DNA from: Volvox africanus
Lineage: Eukaryota; Chlorophyta; Chlorophyceae; Chlamydomonadales; Volvocaceae
Reading direction: 5' to 3'
Assembly: GCA_030268105.1 (NCBI GenBank)
Contig: BSDZ01000017.1
Location: 2,770,001 to 2,834,000 of the forward strand
DNA length: 64,000 bases
Positions 36,645 through 49,187 of the stretch are shown one piece after another. A model generated the notes under the pieces. That model saw nothing but the letters and a program-made list of their open reading frames with translations. It had not been told where the DNA came from and did not search any database. The position numbers and the translations under genes were made by a program. How positions within the stretch are numbered: position 1 is the first letter of the stretch; each line of letters begins with the position of its first letter.

Positions 36645-39600
36645 ATGGTGGAAACAGCTGCTGCGCCGGTTGTGCAAGCAACGAACGACCAGCCGCCGTG
36701 CCTGAACTTTGCGGACGTGAATCGCCACAACTTTAAAGCTGTTTTACCATTGATGAGAGCTGCGATTTACGAGGCGACATTTGTAGCCATAGACGCCGAG
36801 TTCACGGGTCTCTTCCCAGAGGGTGTGAGCGAGGACCAATTGGACGACTACGAGGAACGATACAAGCGCTTGCTGGCGTCCGCAGACAGCTTCACCATTT
36901 GTCAGGTATTTCATCATAGACAATATGTAACATGCAAATGTGCTGTCTTCGAAATCGTGGAAGTGCTCTGACCGTACGCAAAAAGGGCGGCAGTAAAACC
37001 CATCCCAACCTGTTTAGCACCCGGCCGGTTGTCAAAACCATATTACTGAAACACCTTTTAGTCAAGGCGAAAACCTTTGGTCCCGGCTGCCACTGCTGTA
37101 GTTCGGGCTGTCAGCCTTCAAATGGCACCCCTCTCCCGGCGGCCCCCGCGGAGGCCACTGGGAAGCCAAGACCTTCAACGCCTATATCTTCCCCCGTCCC
37201 GACGACAAGATGGGCTGGGACAAGCGCTTCTTGTGCCAGGCCTCTTCCTTGTCGTACCTGGCAGATAAGGTACGGCATTTTGCTCCCTCACGCACTCTCC
37301 CCCGCTTGCTTCACGTCCTGGTTGCCACAAGTTCGGCAGTCCACCCAAACCCTGCCACTCTTGCCCCAACACCACCCTTCAAATCTTCAACTCTCCTTAC
37401 CTTCCAAACATGCTGCGCCCTTCCTTCCCTCACCCTTCCCTCCCTCACGCACATCACGACGCGGCAGGGATTCGATTTCAACAAGATGATCCACGATGGC
37501 ATAGGATTCCTCCCGCTGACGCTACGTGACACCAAGATACGCCTGCTTCGGGAGGAGCTGGATAAAACGCAGCGCAGTCGGGAGCTGCGGAACGCTGAGG
37601 AGGAAGAGCTCGTGGAGGCAGCAAGGGCCCGCGTGCTGTCCTGGCTGCTTGGTTCAGAGCAAGAGTTGCTGCTGCCGCTGCCATCCACGCGCCGACAGCG
37701 AACATTGCTGCGGTTGCTGCTTCAGGACGAGTTCCAGTTGCCATCCATGGGTTACGATCCCTTCACGATCGAGTTTTGCAGCAAGAATGGTGTCGATGGC
37801 AGCGTCAGCGCTGCTGACAGCGTCGCCACCAGCAGTGACGGCGCTGCCGTACCCAACAGCGCAGTAGCGATCGAGGTTCTAGAAGGTGCTGAGTCAAAGG
37901 GGGGGGCTGCAGATACGGGGGAAAACAGCAACAGCGGCGAAAGCGACGCCAGCGACAGCGAGGCGGGGACTTCTAGCCGGGAGGAGGGAGAGGAATTCAT
38001 GCGCCTGCGGCGGCTGGATCAGTGGCGTCCAAACGGCCTGATCGCCAGCGGGCAGCAGCTGACAGCCCGGCAGCGGATAGAGATGCTCGTGGAGCAGAGC
38101 GGCTTCTCGCAGGTGTGTGTGTGTGTGTGTGTGTGTAAAACGGGGGCTGGGCGGATGATGATGGGGAGCGTGATGGTGTAAGGGAGGTCATCTGCTTCAT
38201 TGAAGGAGTCTGTTTGATAACATCACGCATGTATTACGCGTTGTGAGCTGCAGCGGGTTCCAATCCAGCCCACGGGAAGACGGAGGGATGAGGGGCGTCG
38301 TGAGACGGTTCCTTAGCTGCCTGGTATTTGATGCTTACCGTCTGAAGCCTACTGAATCAACATGGATTCCATCCCCCGCTTCAGGTGCTGGATATCCTTC
38401 GCGACGCCGACCGGCCAATAGTGGGCCACAACGCCACCCTAGACCTGGCATACACTTTGTCACAGTTCAGCGGAACTCTACCTCGTAACTGGCGGACCTA
38501 CAAGACCCAGCTCAACCGCGCCTTCCCGGCGGGCCTGTACGACACGAAACACATTGCTTCGCAGCTTGTGGCCTCTGGTGTGCCGGTGGGCGACACGGGA
38601 CTCGGCAACCTTTACCGCACACTTACAGACGAGCAGTGGTTACGAGCCAATGTGCCCGGTGCTGGGCTGCCGGCAGCGCTGGGTGGCGGCGTGCCCGATA
38701 TCCGTCATGCACCAGGTTTTACGGGGTACGTCGGAGCGTCGATTGAGAAGGCGCATGAGGCTGGTTTCGATGCGTTCATGACAGGCACCGCTTTCGCGCG
38801 GCTGCTGCGGCTCGTGGCCGCCCGGGCAGCGATGCAGTCTGGTGGCGCCACGGCGGACGGTGGTAGCGATGCCGGCGGCGGTGGCGCTGCCGCTGTGGCG
38901 GACATCCCCGCAACGTCACCTATGTCGAGCAGCGACGCTGACGCATTGCTGCAGCCGCTTGGACCGTATCGTGGCCGCGTGCACGTCATGAAGTCCGACC
39001 TTCTGTATGCAGATATGTACGGCAGCGACCCGGTACCCAGTCGCCCAGCGGTGGTGTACGTGGCGGGCTTCGGCACGCAAACACGGCCGTCCTTCCTCAT
39101 TCAACGCTTCAGTTCTCTTGGCTTCAGCCCAGTGCAGGTGTGCATGTTGATGGCTACCAACGGCGGCGCCATTGGCGCATTTGTTCAGCTTCCCCGTCCT
39201 GACCTGGTGCCGCGGGCCCTCCAGGCCTTCCGCAAGCGGTTTGCCTCTTGGACGCTGCTTACCTTTGCGGAGTACTACCAGAGCCGGCTCCAGCAGCAGC
39301 AGCAGGAGGCGCTGATGGCGGTGGCAGGGGGAAGCTCCGGGGTGACAGCGGCGGGAACTGGAGCTGCTGGGCGTGCGGCCCCACGAATGATTCGGACCAC
39401 GAATAACTCAGCAGCGTTGGCAGGTCGGAATCCGGATACAGCAGAGGCGGATTCGGTGGGGCCGGGAGGCAAGGTGCAACGTAAGGGCGATGCAGGAATA
39501 TTGTCGGGGACGGCCGCGCGCGCTGATGGCGCTGTTGCTGCAGCGGCGGCGGCGGCGGCAGCAGCTTCCTCAGATGCGGCCCAATCAAGAAACCGGCAGC

Positions 39601-40226
39601 AAGCAGGCAATGCGATCATGAACAAGCGGCAGCGACTACAGGCTTTCACGCAGGTTGTGGCGGCGGCAGCTAGCACGTCGGGACCTCTGTCACTGCGCCC
39701 AAAGGCGGTTGGGACGGCGGGAGGTGGTTCTGCGGACGAGGAGGCAGGGAGCCGAGCCGAGGAAGCAACGGCGATGTCCACTTCAGTGGGACCTATTGCA
39801 GCAGTCGCAACAGGAAGGGCAGCAGGGTTAGTAGCTGCAGATGGGGACGCAGGGGCCAGGGTTATTCATGCAGATGTTCAACCGCGCTCCGGGACATTTG
39901 GTCGGGCCGCTGAGGATACGAATCCGACGCAACTGACCTCTGACGGGGAAGGACCAGCTGTGGCAGGATCGGGTGGTGCGGCCGCCGCAGCCGCAGTGGG
40001 CAGCGGAGTGGTGGAAGATGAGGCTACGGCGTCTCCAAAGGGCAAAGGGGTTGAGACCAATGCGCCGGTAGATCTGGAAGCAGCGAAGCAGGCGGTGGCG
40101 CGGCTTCGCAACCTGGCGCTTGCAGCACAGCGTTTGAAGGGCTTGTCAGTGAAGGATGAGCTGCACGGGGGAGCAGCGGACAGCGGAGGCCTATCACTGC
40201 AGCGGCCGGGCCGACCAGCTCGATAA
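36645..40226 (+). CDS. PARN: PARN poly(A)-specific 3'-exoribonuclease
   Basis: Exons 36645-36905, 37102-37269, 37468-38112 and 38385-40226 join in phase to 971 residues. The DEDDh nuclease is complete: FVAIDAEFTGL gives D50 and E52, GHNATLDLAYTLSQF gives D378, and KAHEAGFDAFMTG gives H482 and D487. Other PARN blocks are ADVNRHNFKAVLPLMRAAI, ICQFGLSAFKWHPSP, KTFNAYIFPRP, LCQASSLSYLADKGFDFNKM, an R3H-like RRQRTLLRLLLQDEF, and an RRM-like VVYVAGFGTQTRPSFLIQRF. PARN shortens poly(A) tails and trims the 3' ends of small nuclear and nucleolar RNAs. The final 300 or so residues are Ala/Gly/Ser-rich and absent from human PARN (639 residues). The frame is open upstream of 36645 (another ATG near 36495), so a longer N-terminus is possible. 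The donor of exon 3 sits in a (GT)12 repeat. Confidence 0.93.
38113..38136 (+). repeat. (GT)12 microsatellite forming the PARN intron 3 donor
   Basis: Directly after the coding CAG (38110-38112) comes GT repeated twelve times and then AAAACG. The first GT is the only donor that keeps the frame with the acceptor at 38384. Confidence 0.85.
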
Positions 40227-41256
40227 CGACATGTCGTGAACAGGGTCGAATGGCTGAGAGCGTGCGTGAATGCGACCGCCTATTGGGTTGTCCTAAAGCA
40301 GGGGAGAGTGAACAGCGCCTGAATCTATAGTGCAAATGTAGTGATTCTTCCATGAGGGCTTATGATAGCCCTGTGTTTTAGGAGTCACGAGCTGGCCGTG
40401 CTTTATTGCAGGTAACTTGCGGTCGGTCTCTACTTTGATGTGGCAGAGATGATGTAATGTAGCCGCAGTGGTGCCAGCGTGATAGGCAGAGTCCATTAAG
40501 CTGACGCGTGCTTGACTTGAATAGTAAAGAAATCTTTCCTTTCAACCCAGGACACAAATGTGCCAGGCTTTGGTTGCAAATCAGGGCCTAGTTGCGACAG
40601 GAAGTCGCTTCAGTGCAGCATTCGTCATGTCACACATCACCACAACCCACGTACTGTCAGCTCGAAACCTGTACCAAGTCCTGAAAATTGCTGTCAGTGA
40701 TGCAGCAGTCACAAAATCAACACCCGTATATGTTGCATGAGTCCCAGTGCGGTCAGGCAGTCACGCGCACTGCTGCGCGGCTGTGCTGTGTGCAGCGTGT
40801 CCCTAGGCAGTCCGCAAGCGACGTTGGATCTAATAAACGACACATGCACCCGAGCAGTAAGCACACATCTGGTTGCACCCTTGCCAACGCCCACTAGCAT
40901 GGCTGTAGACAGGAGCAACCTCATTGTCCCTTGGCAAGCTCAACTCAGGTCTTTACTCCTAAGGTGTCAACAACCCTGCGGTCAGTTTCAGTCGCAATGT
41001 CATGTCCGTAGAATATTGGTCGCGCAGCAATACCAGTCTGTAGACTAGCCTGGTCACGTTCCAGTCGCATCAAGACGGGTAAGAAGGACCATCTCAGTCT
41101 GGTCCATCAATGTGAGGTGAGGACAGAAAGCCGCACCGTAAGCACAGCCCAACTCTCAACGCCATCCTGGGGCTTATCGGCAACAGGTACCAATGGTGTC
41201 AGTCAGCCTCGCATCGTCGCTTCCAAATAACAATGGGCTATAGTGGGTCAGCACAT
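40227..41256. other. Convergent intergenic region (PARN / CEP44)
   Basis: This 1.0 kb carries the 3' ends of two convergent genes. The open frames near 40737-41048 (plus) show no family pattern. No other feature was recognised. Confidence 0.5.
40453..40457 (+). terminator. Candidate TGTAA poly(A) signal for PARN
   Basis: TGTAA occurs 227 bp after the PARN stop codon. Tentative. Confidence 0.4.
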
Positions 41257-44200
41257 TCACCGTTTGCGCAAGTTCTGGAGGAAGTCCTGAGCCTCAGTGT
41301 AGCGCAAGTACAGGCTGTTGATAACATCCTCCGTTTTCAAAGACCCGCCGCCACTGACGCCAACCGTGCCCGGGGCCCCCGAGCCTGCAGTGTTGGCACC
41401 GCCCAATTCCCTTGCAGGAATCTGCGGTGCCACTAGGCCCCCAGTATAGACGGCCCCTGTGGCTCCGTTCACGCTTCCCGAGCTAGCTAGCCCCGGCTGA
41501 TGTGGTATGGCTTGGGCACGGGTGGACACAGCCGTGCTCACGACTTGAGACTGCGCCGGGATATTATGCTGATGCGATGTTAGTGCAGCACTGACGAACC
41601 CCGCAGGTTTGGAATCCAGCAATGGTGCGTCGTCTTGCTGCTGCTGGTGTTGCTGTTGCGAACCGTATGCAGCGGAGCCATCAAGGGTTGCGGCTTGCCT
41701 GCCTAAGATGCTTTCCCGTCCCGCACCCCGAACTACCGCACGTTCAAGTCCTCGCCATGCAGCCTGGTGACCGGGTGGACCGGCGGCGACAGCGTTCCAG
41801 GGCACCGCACTGGCGGTACTGTCCTCCGGCTCATTGAGCGCCAGACTACGAACCCCAACATCTAAGCTTGAGCTTACATGGCCTGATGCTGCGCTGCTAG
41901 TGCTGGCATTCAAGTGCACGCCGCCCTCACCAACATCACCAGCCGCCGATACGGGCCCCGTCGTGTACTGTGCGCTGGCCTGAGCGCCATCTGTGCTCAC
42001 GCCATAGAAATGTGATTCTGGCCCCGGAGGAAGGCATCCCGCCAGGCGACCATCCTCGCTTGTCGAGCCCCAGGACTGGTGCTGCTGCAATAAGTGGGAG
42101 TGTTCTTGTTGTTGATGATTATGATGATGAAAATAAGGCGGCTGCACGGCAGCGGAGGCAACCCGCTGCATGAGGTTACTGGGCTGAAAGGAAAAGGTGG
42201 GCCGGGGCATGGGAGAAAAGGCCAACGGTCCACGGTGTCCGGTGCCACCACGCAGCGAGGATGGCTGCGAGGTCGCTGGCTTCATGCCGGGCAAATGACT
42301 CCGGTCATGACCCTGTGTCAACCCTTGTGCAGGGGCTGGGGCCATCGCCCCTGACTGCGCAGCCTGTCCATTTGTCCCATCGCGGCGTGGGTGCGAGGAA
42401 TATGCGGGGGGGTAGCCACGCAACGGAGCCGCAGCAGGCACGGCATTGCGGGCATCCCAACGAGTCCCGGCCGCTGCGTCAGCTGCGACTGACACCCAGT
42501 GTCGCTTATGAGATTCCCCCCCCGCGGCCATCCCAGGCAATGAGCTGGCGGCGGGCAGCTCATCGGGGTTGGCTTGAGCTGTATCAACGCTGAGATCCTG
42601 GCGGTGGGAATAGATCGGTGCCGGTCCCACCGCTGGGGCCGCAACTGGGGAAGCAGCGTCATGCTGGGCCCCGAACGCGCCATTGGATGGTGGGGCTGGG
42701 GCCTGCTGCTGCTGCTCCTGCAATCGACGATGCGCGGGGCTGGCCCCGGAGCGTGGCCTGCCTGGTGAGTTCCAAGATAAGCTGGGCTCCGCTGCGATGC
42801 CACCTGGGGCAGGTGATTGGGAATGTCCCGGGCTACCAACCCGGGACAGGTCCTGGCCCGGGGCGCGTCTGACGCAGAGCTCCAGCTCGCACTCCAGGAA
42901 ACGCACCCGGCCCTCCAGGACTGTCACTCGGGCCTGAAGCACCTCGCGGGTGTGCCGCGCTTCGGACCTGGGAAGTTGTTGCACATACGGATGGCGGATG
43001 GGCGGATGGGAAACGAGGTAAGCAATCTACCTACCACACAACGCAATTGATGGTTATGCTCACAAAAAAGCCCAGGGAGGCCATGGTAATCGCCGTGATG
43101 GTCCGGGCGCAGCACGTAACTTTGAGAGTGGGGATATGAGGCTGCAGCCGGCCCTGTGGGGCGACTGCACTAGGAGTTGTAAAGGTAGCCCTCGGGTTTA
43201 GCGGTGAAAGGCAACAGACGCATCAGTTACAGACAGATACTACGCGATTGTCCAACGCCCACGTAAGTTGAACTTGCATGCGTACTGATCGACCCAGTAG
43301 CCTGCTTTTACCTTGTCTTTTCAAGCTCTTCTTCTGCAGAAACAAGCTTGCTTTGTAGCTGCTGCAACTGCTGTTGTGTTTCCTGCTCTAATTTGACCAG
43401 CTGCGCCGACCAAGTCACCTCCATGCCCGACCTATCGGCAGCTATGTTGGTCGCACCCGGCGCCTGGTGCCGCTGCTGCTGACGAGTCGGGGAAACGCCC
43501 GGCGCGGGGGAGCTGGACGCCGTGTGGGTTGCTCCTCGTCGGCTTGAAGGCAATCTGGTGCCTCCAAACCGGTGATCCTGGTCTGAGGGGTTTCCATCTG
43601 TATCCTGATTGTCCCCTGGCGCAATGGGTACTTTGGCAGGGTTTTGCATATCTGCATCGCCTCCATCGTCTGAATCCCCAGCGCCATGCTGACTCGAATC
43701 GTCAGTGTCATCGCAAGCACTGTTCCCTGCTCGTCGCTGAGGCTTGGCTTTGCCAGGGCCGAAGAATTTGCTGAAGCTCCACTCATCCAGGTCACGAGCA
43801 GTAAAAGTATGGCTACTTCCACTCCCTGCAGCAGCAGCGCAAATGCTGCCAGTTGCAAAAGGCTGTACGGCTGCAGCTGCAGCACCGCCCTCGCGCTGCG
43901 CCACAACAGTGGTTTTCTGCTGTGGCAGCTGCTTGGCTGCACGCTCCAACTGCTGCTGCTGCGTTTGCGGCCCTGGCTCCTTGGGAATCGCGTGGCGCAA
44001 GTTACTTTGATGTGCCCCCACAGTCGTCGTCACCGCGGCGGGCTGCCTGCCAAAGAAGAGATGTCTACCGCTATCCGCCGCTCCGCCGACGCTGCTGTCC
44101 GCCGATGCCATAGGATGGCCCGCGGCGGCGGCGGCCTCACCACCGTGTCGCCAATAAGGCTGCTCCAAGGGACTAGATGACACCCGCCACCACGCACTGC

Positions 44201-45836
44201 TGTCCGGTCGACCTGCGCAATGCCGGTTTCTTGACATTATACGCGCTGCATTACTCACGAACATTACCCGTGCCAGAGTTACGAAGGCAGGTGTGGTCTC
44301 AGCCCGTACAGAAAACACCCTTCAAACTTGCACGCATGGATTCCACGCCCCTCTTCCCTTCCCCAATTACCTGATGCACCGATGCTTTCGCCTGAACCCA
44401 AGCCCAGATCAACGTTGGCATCTTCACCCGCCGCGAAGGCAGGGTTCATAAACCATGTATGGATGGGCGGATGCGCGGCGGCCGAACCAGCTCGGGCCTG
44501 CCGCTGCGGGACCTGCCCAGTGCTTGTGGACGCAAGTGGCCGGAAGGTCAGCTCCAGGTCTCGTCCCTGGCCACTGGGATCAGACGAGTGAGGCGAGCTT
44601 TGTGGCCGAGAAACCGCCTTGGCTGCAACGGGCAGGGGATTGGCTGTAATGACGATCCTCACAGACGGTATTACTGTGTAACACGCAGAACGCCGCTAAG
44701 GCTTCAACAAGAGCAATAAGGGCATTCGTGCTGTCATACCTTAAGTGAGACAGGCTAGGTCATGCTGTTATGAGCTTGGCACATGTGTTGCCCTGCACCC
44801 ACCTGGTGCGGGCTGCAGGCTTGGGGATAAAGAAGGAGAACGTGAAGTTGCTATAACCCTCTTTGGCTTGTAGACGGATTGTGCGGCATCGGAGGCGTTT
44901 GGCAGATGCTGAGGTGCCAGCACTTGTTGGATTTCCACATCGTCATTTCGGACAACCTGCCATGGTGCAACAAATCGCTTATGGAGAATCAGCATCACAA
45001 TTGGGCCTTAGGTCGAAGTTTCTGGTAGCTCAGACAGGGTCTGCACTGATCCGACGGGAAAATTGCGTGCTTTCCGCCCCCGTTGCATCACCCGGTTGAC
45101 TGCACCTGCAGTTCAAAACCGCTCACCTTCACATGAGGGCTGCTCTTTCGAGGTGCTACTAACCGGCTACCAACTTGGTTCTGCATTCCGACGGACGAAC
45201 TTACTCCTCTCGGAATCCGAAACAATCGCATTCTGTAAAAACAACGGCCAGCCGATTCGTACCGTACCTGTCGAGTTGCTTTGAGCGCTGCTAACCGCTC
45301 TTGACGAACTTCCTCGTTGTGCAATTTCTTGCACACTGCAATGACGTCACACAAGAGCAGCACCTTGCGCTCCGCGTACCCGTGCTCAAAGAACTGTGCT
45401 GGTGTTAAGACTGTTCGCACGTTGAGCACGTCCCTAAATAATTTAAAGCAAGATTCGACAAAACGCTGGTCCGTCTTTCCAGCGAGCTGCGCAATTACGA
45501 ACGGCTGTGTGTCAGAGAGAGGAGTCAAAAGGGGGTTGGCGCCTGGATATGCCCACCTCAAATCCATGTCGCACAATGAAGCGCGCCACATGGCGTGAAA
45601 ATTTAAGAAGTGTGAAGTTAAATAACTGTAGCAATGCCACGGGATCGCCCAGCCGAAGCCTGTGCGCCAGGATGTATGGCGGTCAACGGCTAAAAAATGG
45701 CGAGTCCTGAGGCGAAGCACTACATTTCCAAAGGCCACAGGACGTACCCAACTTCATCAACATCTGCCGGACACTTGATGGCCCTTAACTCCCTAAGGAG
45801 TCGTTGAAGATTGCCGTTTAAGTCCCCAGTGGACAT
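41257..45836 (-). CDS. CEP44: CEP44-like centriole/spindle-pole protein
   Basis: Exons 45836-45748, 45556-45268, 44956-44803, 44643-44371, 44212-43312 and 42967-41257 join in phase to 1138 residues (human CEP44 is about 390). The CEP44 domain fills residues 1-126: MSTGDLNGNLQRLLRELRAI, KCPADVDEVG, TDQRFVESCFKLFRDVLNVR, TVLTPAQFFEHGYAERKVLL and LCDVIAVCKKLHNEEVRQER. This tracks human MATGDLKRSLRNLEQVLRLL, FIDAVYKLLRDQFNY and LTKKQFIQCGFAEWK. A coiled coil follows across the exon 5/6 joint (LVKLEQETQQQLQQLQSKLV; ARVTVLEGRVRFLECELEL). The rest is low-complexity Gln/Ala/Gly and ends VINSLYLRYTEAQDFLQNLR. In animals CEP44 binds microtubules and is needed for centriole-to-centrosome conversion. A basal-body role here is inferred. 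Exon 2 uses a GAG acceptor. CCDC137 starts 449 bp away, divergently. Confidence 0.9.
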
Positions 45837-46285
45837 GAGCTCTGCTTAAGTCGCAGGAAAATCACTCATTTGCCTATTATTCTATCGAACTTGAAAGGTT
45901 CATGATGACAGTGTTGTAGCTAGACCGTGCGGCAGATGTAGGCTCCGACCTTGTATAAACATGAATGGTATCGCAGGCAGGATGCCGCTGACAACCAACT
46001 AACGTTGGTTTGCTGAAGAAGCATCTGTCGCGACGAAGCTTTCCGCCTGGCCGTCTTGCGAAAGAATACGGCATCGTACGGTGGCGAAGTTGTATGTCAC
46101 AGATAGGCCAAGTTTCTGCCACAATTAAGGTGTCCGACCCTCTAACTTCACCGCTGGACTCATCGCAGAAACAGTTAGGCCTTATCGCGTACATGTACAT
46201 GACGTAATAATAGGCGGCTGCTTCCTGCTCTTAGAAAGCACTGTCTTTTGTCGATACAGCAGATAAATTTTCCAGTTACCTGAAA
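45837..46285. promoter_or_regulatory. Compact bidirectional promoter region CEP44/CCDC137
   Basis: Only 449 bp separate the two divergent start codons, so both promoters and 5' leaders must overlap or abut here. I do not see a clear TATA box on either side. Confidence 0.55.
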
Positions 46286-46969
46286 ATGAGCAAAGGCATA
46301 TCACAGCGGCGGCGCCTGAAGCGCGCTCTGGAGGCGGCACGGGGCAATATGCACAAAATAGCGGTGCGATACTTGAAAAACATAGTGCAAATCTCAAATA
46401 ATGACCAAACTCGGTTGGCTATACGGTGCAGAACGGCAAAGCTCTACCAACCGAATTACCAGAAGCGCCGAAACCAACCGATACAGAAAAGTTGCCCGCT
46501 TCGCTAAGGAAAATGCTGGCCCTCAAGGTACGACTACGCTTGTTACAGTTTCCTAACCTGGAAACACCGATATCGCTCGCTGACCGGTCTATTCTTTTCC
46601 CCCTTGACCCCCGACTGCGCAGGAAGTAGCCGCACAGAAGAATCGTCAGAATAAAAAGGAAGGGCTCCAGAGGTTAGGACCACCTGATGCTACAGGTGGA
46701 TAAGGGGGGTTCTGGCTGCTCGGATGAAGCGTGTGTCGCGGCTATGTGTCGCTCATTATCCATGGCCATCCACCACGTGTGGCGAGGGGCAACCTCCATG
46801 TCCCAGTCGCACGCGCTTCATGCATTCGTGCAAATGTGTACGGAAGAAATATCCAAAGGCTTGCATGCGCGTACTCCGCATCTTCAGGTTCCAAGGGCAA
46901 GAAGGCCAAACTGAATGACGGAGCTAACGGCGGCCCATCTCCATCCGGGCGAGATGTGACGGGAGGGAC

Positions 46970-47002
<33 letters not shown>

Positions 47003-48930
47003 GAAAGGAGGCGACCGGGCCGTGGCGAAAGGTGCCAACCATTTCACGGAGCTCTTCGCACAAAAAAAGCTTAAGGCCAAGAAGAAGGAGTACCTGAAAC
47101 GGAAGGCCGAGATGAAGCATAAAAGAGGGGCCAAGTCCCAGGTGGTGGTGGAGAAAGAGCTGCAGCTAAAGGACAATATCAAATTCGGCGAGGTATGTAT
47201 GGAGGCTTGGTCTAAAACAACACTGCGTCCTTGAAAGCAAAGTTTGAAGCTGGCGGTGAATTTATGATTCACTATTTTGAGTCCACCCCTTAGACTGCGT
47301 CCGCCTCTGCATCGGCACACTCGTGCTTGGCCGAGGCCGTAAGGGAGGGAACGGCGTTAGGTAGGGAGCATTTTCCGACCCCTCGCCCCATGTCACCGTC
47401 TTATTCCTGCAATGTGCCCGGTATTAAGTATCAATATCCTCACCAGGCTTAGGCGTAGACATAATTGAGCTGAATGTCGCTCCGCTGGAGCCACGGCGAT
47501 GTCGGCAGTTGTAGACCTGATCCGGTAATCGGGAAGACCCAATTACCGGATTAGTGACTCTGACATCTCCCTACAGAGGGAGGTAGTGACAATAAATAAC
47601 AATGCTAGGTGCTTTGAATCTGGTCCCCTCTTTCGGTTGCTTTATCCGCTTTCCTCGCATGCCAAGGTCGTGGACGCACCCCTAAAGGTGAACCTTAAGC
47701 GCAAGCACTGGGTCGAGAAGGAGAGGACCGCCAACGAGCGGTGCAAGGAGGTGTTCCTGATGCAGATGAAGCAGGCAAAGCGGCGACTGGGGGCCGGAGA
47801 GGCCATAGAGGATGAGGGCATCACAGTGCGTGATCGCGACTCTGGAGGAGGCAGGCGCAGCGCCAAAGGGGCGAACTCACGCAGTGGAGCCGCCCCGAAC
47901 AATCACAAACGAAAGCCGCCGGTAGGTTGCATCGACCCAAGAATTGGCGATGGTAGGAGCAACGCAGCGCACCGTTGCCATGCTCATGGGGTTGCACTGC
48001 CGCATTCGTGTCTGCATTTCGTCCGTGCAGCCGCGGGCTGCTAGCTGCCATCACCAAGTGCCCTCGCTTCCTAAGAAAGCGCCTAGCCGCGATACGTCCT
48101 GAATTATAAGGGTGGAGTCAGGGTGGAGTTATCATACACCGTGTTCCGATGAAACACGAAAGCCTCACACGTTCTTAAATCTTCCACCTCGGATCTTCCC
48201 ACTGCGGCCCCGAATCCTTAGATGGACGCGGCAACGGAGGAGCTGCGCCAGCAGGTCATTGAGTCGTATCGGGCGGCACGAAAAAGCGGAGGCTTCCACA
48301 ACGTTGTAGTGGGTAAGGAGGGAGGGGTGAGATACCGGGAGGAGTGGCAGCATCGAGCAGCTGCTGCCTTCCTATGTGGCGGGTTCCTGCCCCTTACTTG
48401 CCGTGTTGTTCGCCGCTGTATGGCGGGAGCCAGCGGCCGCGGAGTGTTTTTTGTCCTTCGCCCAGTTACTAAATGTTCTCCTTGTCGAGATGATACATGT
48501 ATAAGAGAATGAGAAGAAAGCAAGAAGTAATACCGCGAGGGCGGAGCAGTTTTTTTCGAGCACTTTTCTCGTGGCATACCAGCATTACCGTAGAGTTGGA
48601 CCGACACCTGGTCGGGGTATTCGAAGAGGAATAAACCCAAGCTTCTGGCCTGACCTGCTGGCGAGAGCAGCCCCGATGTGATGATTAGGAGCAGGCCCTC
48701 ACGGATGTGATATGTGCGTAATTCCACCTTCATCATTCTCTTTCAAAAGTCTTGTAGCCTCAACCAGTCTCTCAACATGACGTTCGACTTTTTTCCGTAC
48801 TTGCATTATTTTCTCATGCACCTCCTACGCAGGTAACGCAACGATGGCCTCATTGTCTCACCTGGTGGGTAAGGATGGCGGCACCAAGAGCGTGTCAACA
48901 GGCAGCGGGAAGACGCACACTCTGGCGTGA
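46286..48930 (+). CDS. CCDC137: CCDC137-like nucleolar coiled-coil protein
   Basis: Exons 46286-46363, 46432-46527, 46623-46695, 46888-47192, 47667-47921, 48222-48312 and 48833-48930 join in phase to 331 residues (human CCDC137 has 289). Family blocks: LPASLRKMLALKEVAAQKNR near the start (human IPFRLREIM); FTELFAQKKLKAKKKEYLKR, a basic coiled coil; LQLKDNIKFGEVVDAPLKVN (human LLRDTVKFGEVVLQPPEL); and EELRQQVIESYRAARKSG (human EEERERAVQAYRALK). The protein is highly basic, which fits the nucleolar location of the human protein; its role is poorly defined. A polyglutamine run of 10 sits in exon 4. The first intron is only 68 nt and exon 5 uses an AAG acceptor, so these two joints are the weakest. 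Confidence 0.82.
46971..47000 (+). repeat. (CAG)10 polyglutamine tract in CCDC137
   Basis: Ten CAG codons in a row encode ten glutamines between TGG-T and PKGG. The uninterrupted codon suggests length instability. Confidence 0.9.
47520..47551. repeat. 10-bp inverted repeat in CCDC137 intron 4
   Basis: ATCCGGTAAT (47520-47529) is exactly complementary to ATTACCGGAT (47542-47551), with a 12-base loop. It lies within the intron at 47193-47666. Confidence 0.75.
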
Positions 48931-49182
48931 GTGGCCCGTGAGACATTGCATCTGCCGGGTCCTGATCTACTCTGGGTTGGACTGTCCCTGCGGCTACGTG
49001 CTCCCGTGGGGAGTTGAGCCGGTGCATGGTGCTTGGAGTGGAGTGGAGTGGAGTGGGGTGGAGTGGAGTGGAGCCGATCCTGGGCTTCCATTTGTCCTCC
49101 CTGCGTCTGTGCTAGGGCGTGGAGGGCTTGACGATGCGCACCGATTGGACCACACGGGTGGATGGTGCTGGTGGGCGGGCTG

Positions 49183-49187
49183 TGTAA
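49183..49187 (+). terminator. Candidate TGTAA poly(A) signal for CCDC137
   Basis: TGTAA lies 253 bp after the CCDC137 stop. A second copy is at 49347-49351. Tentative. Confidence 0.35.
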
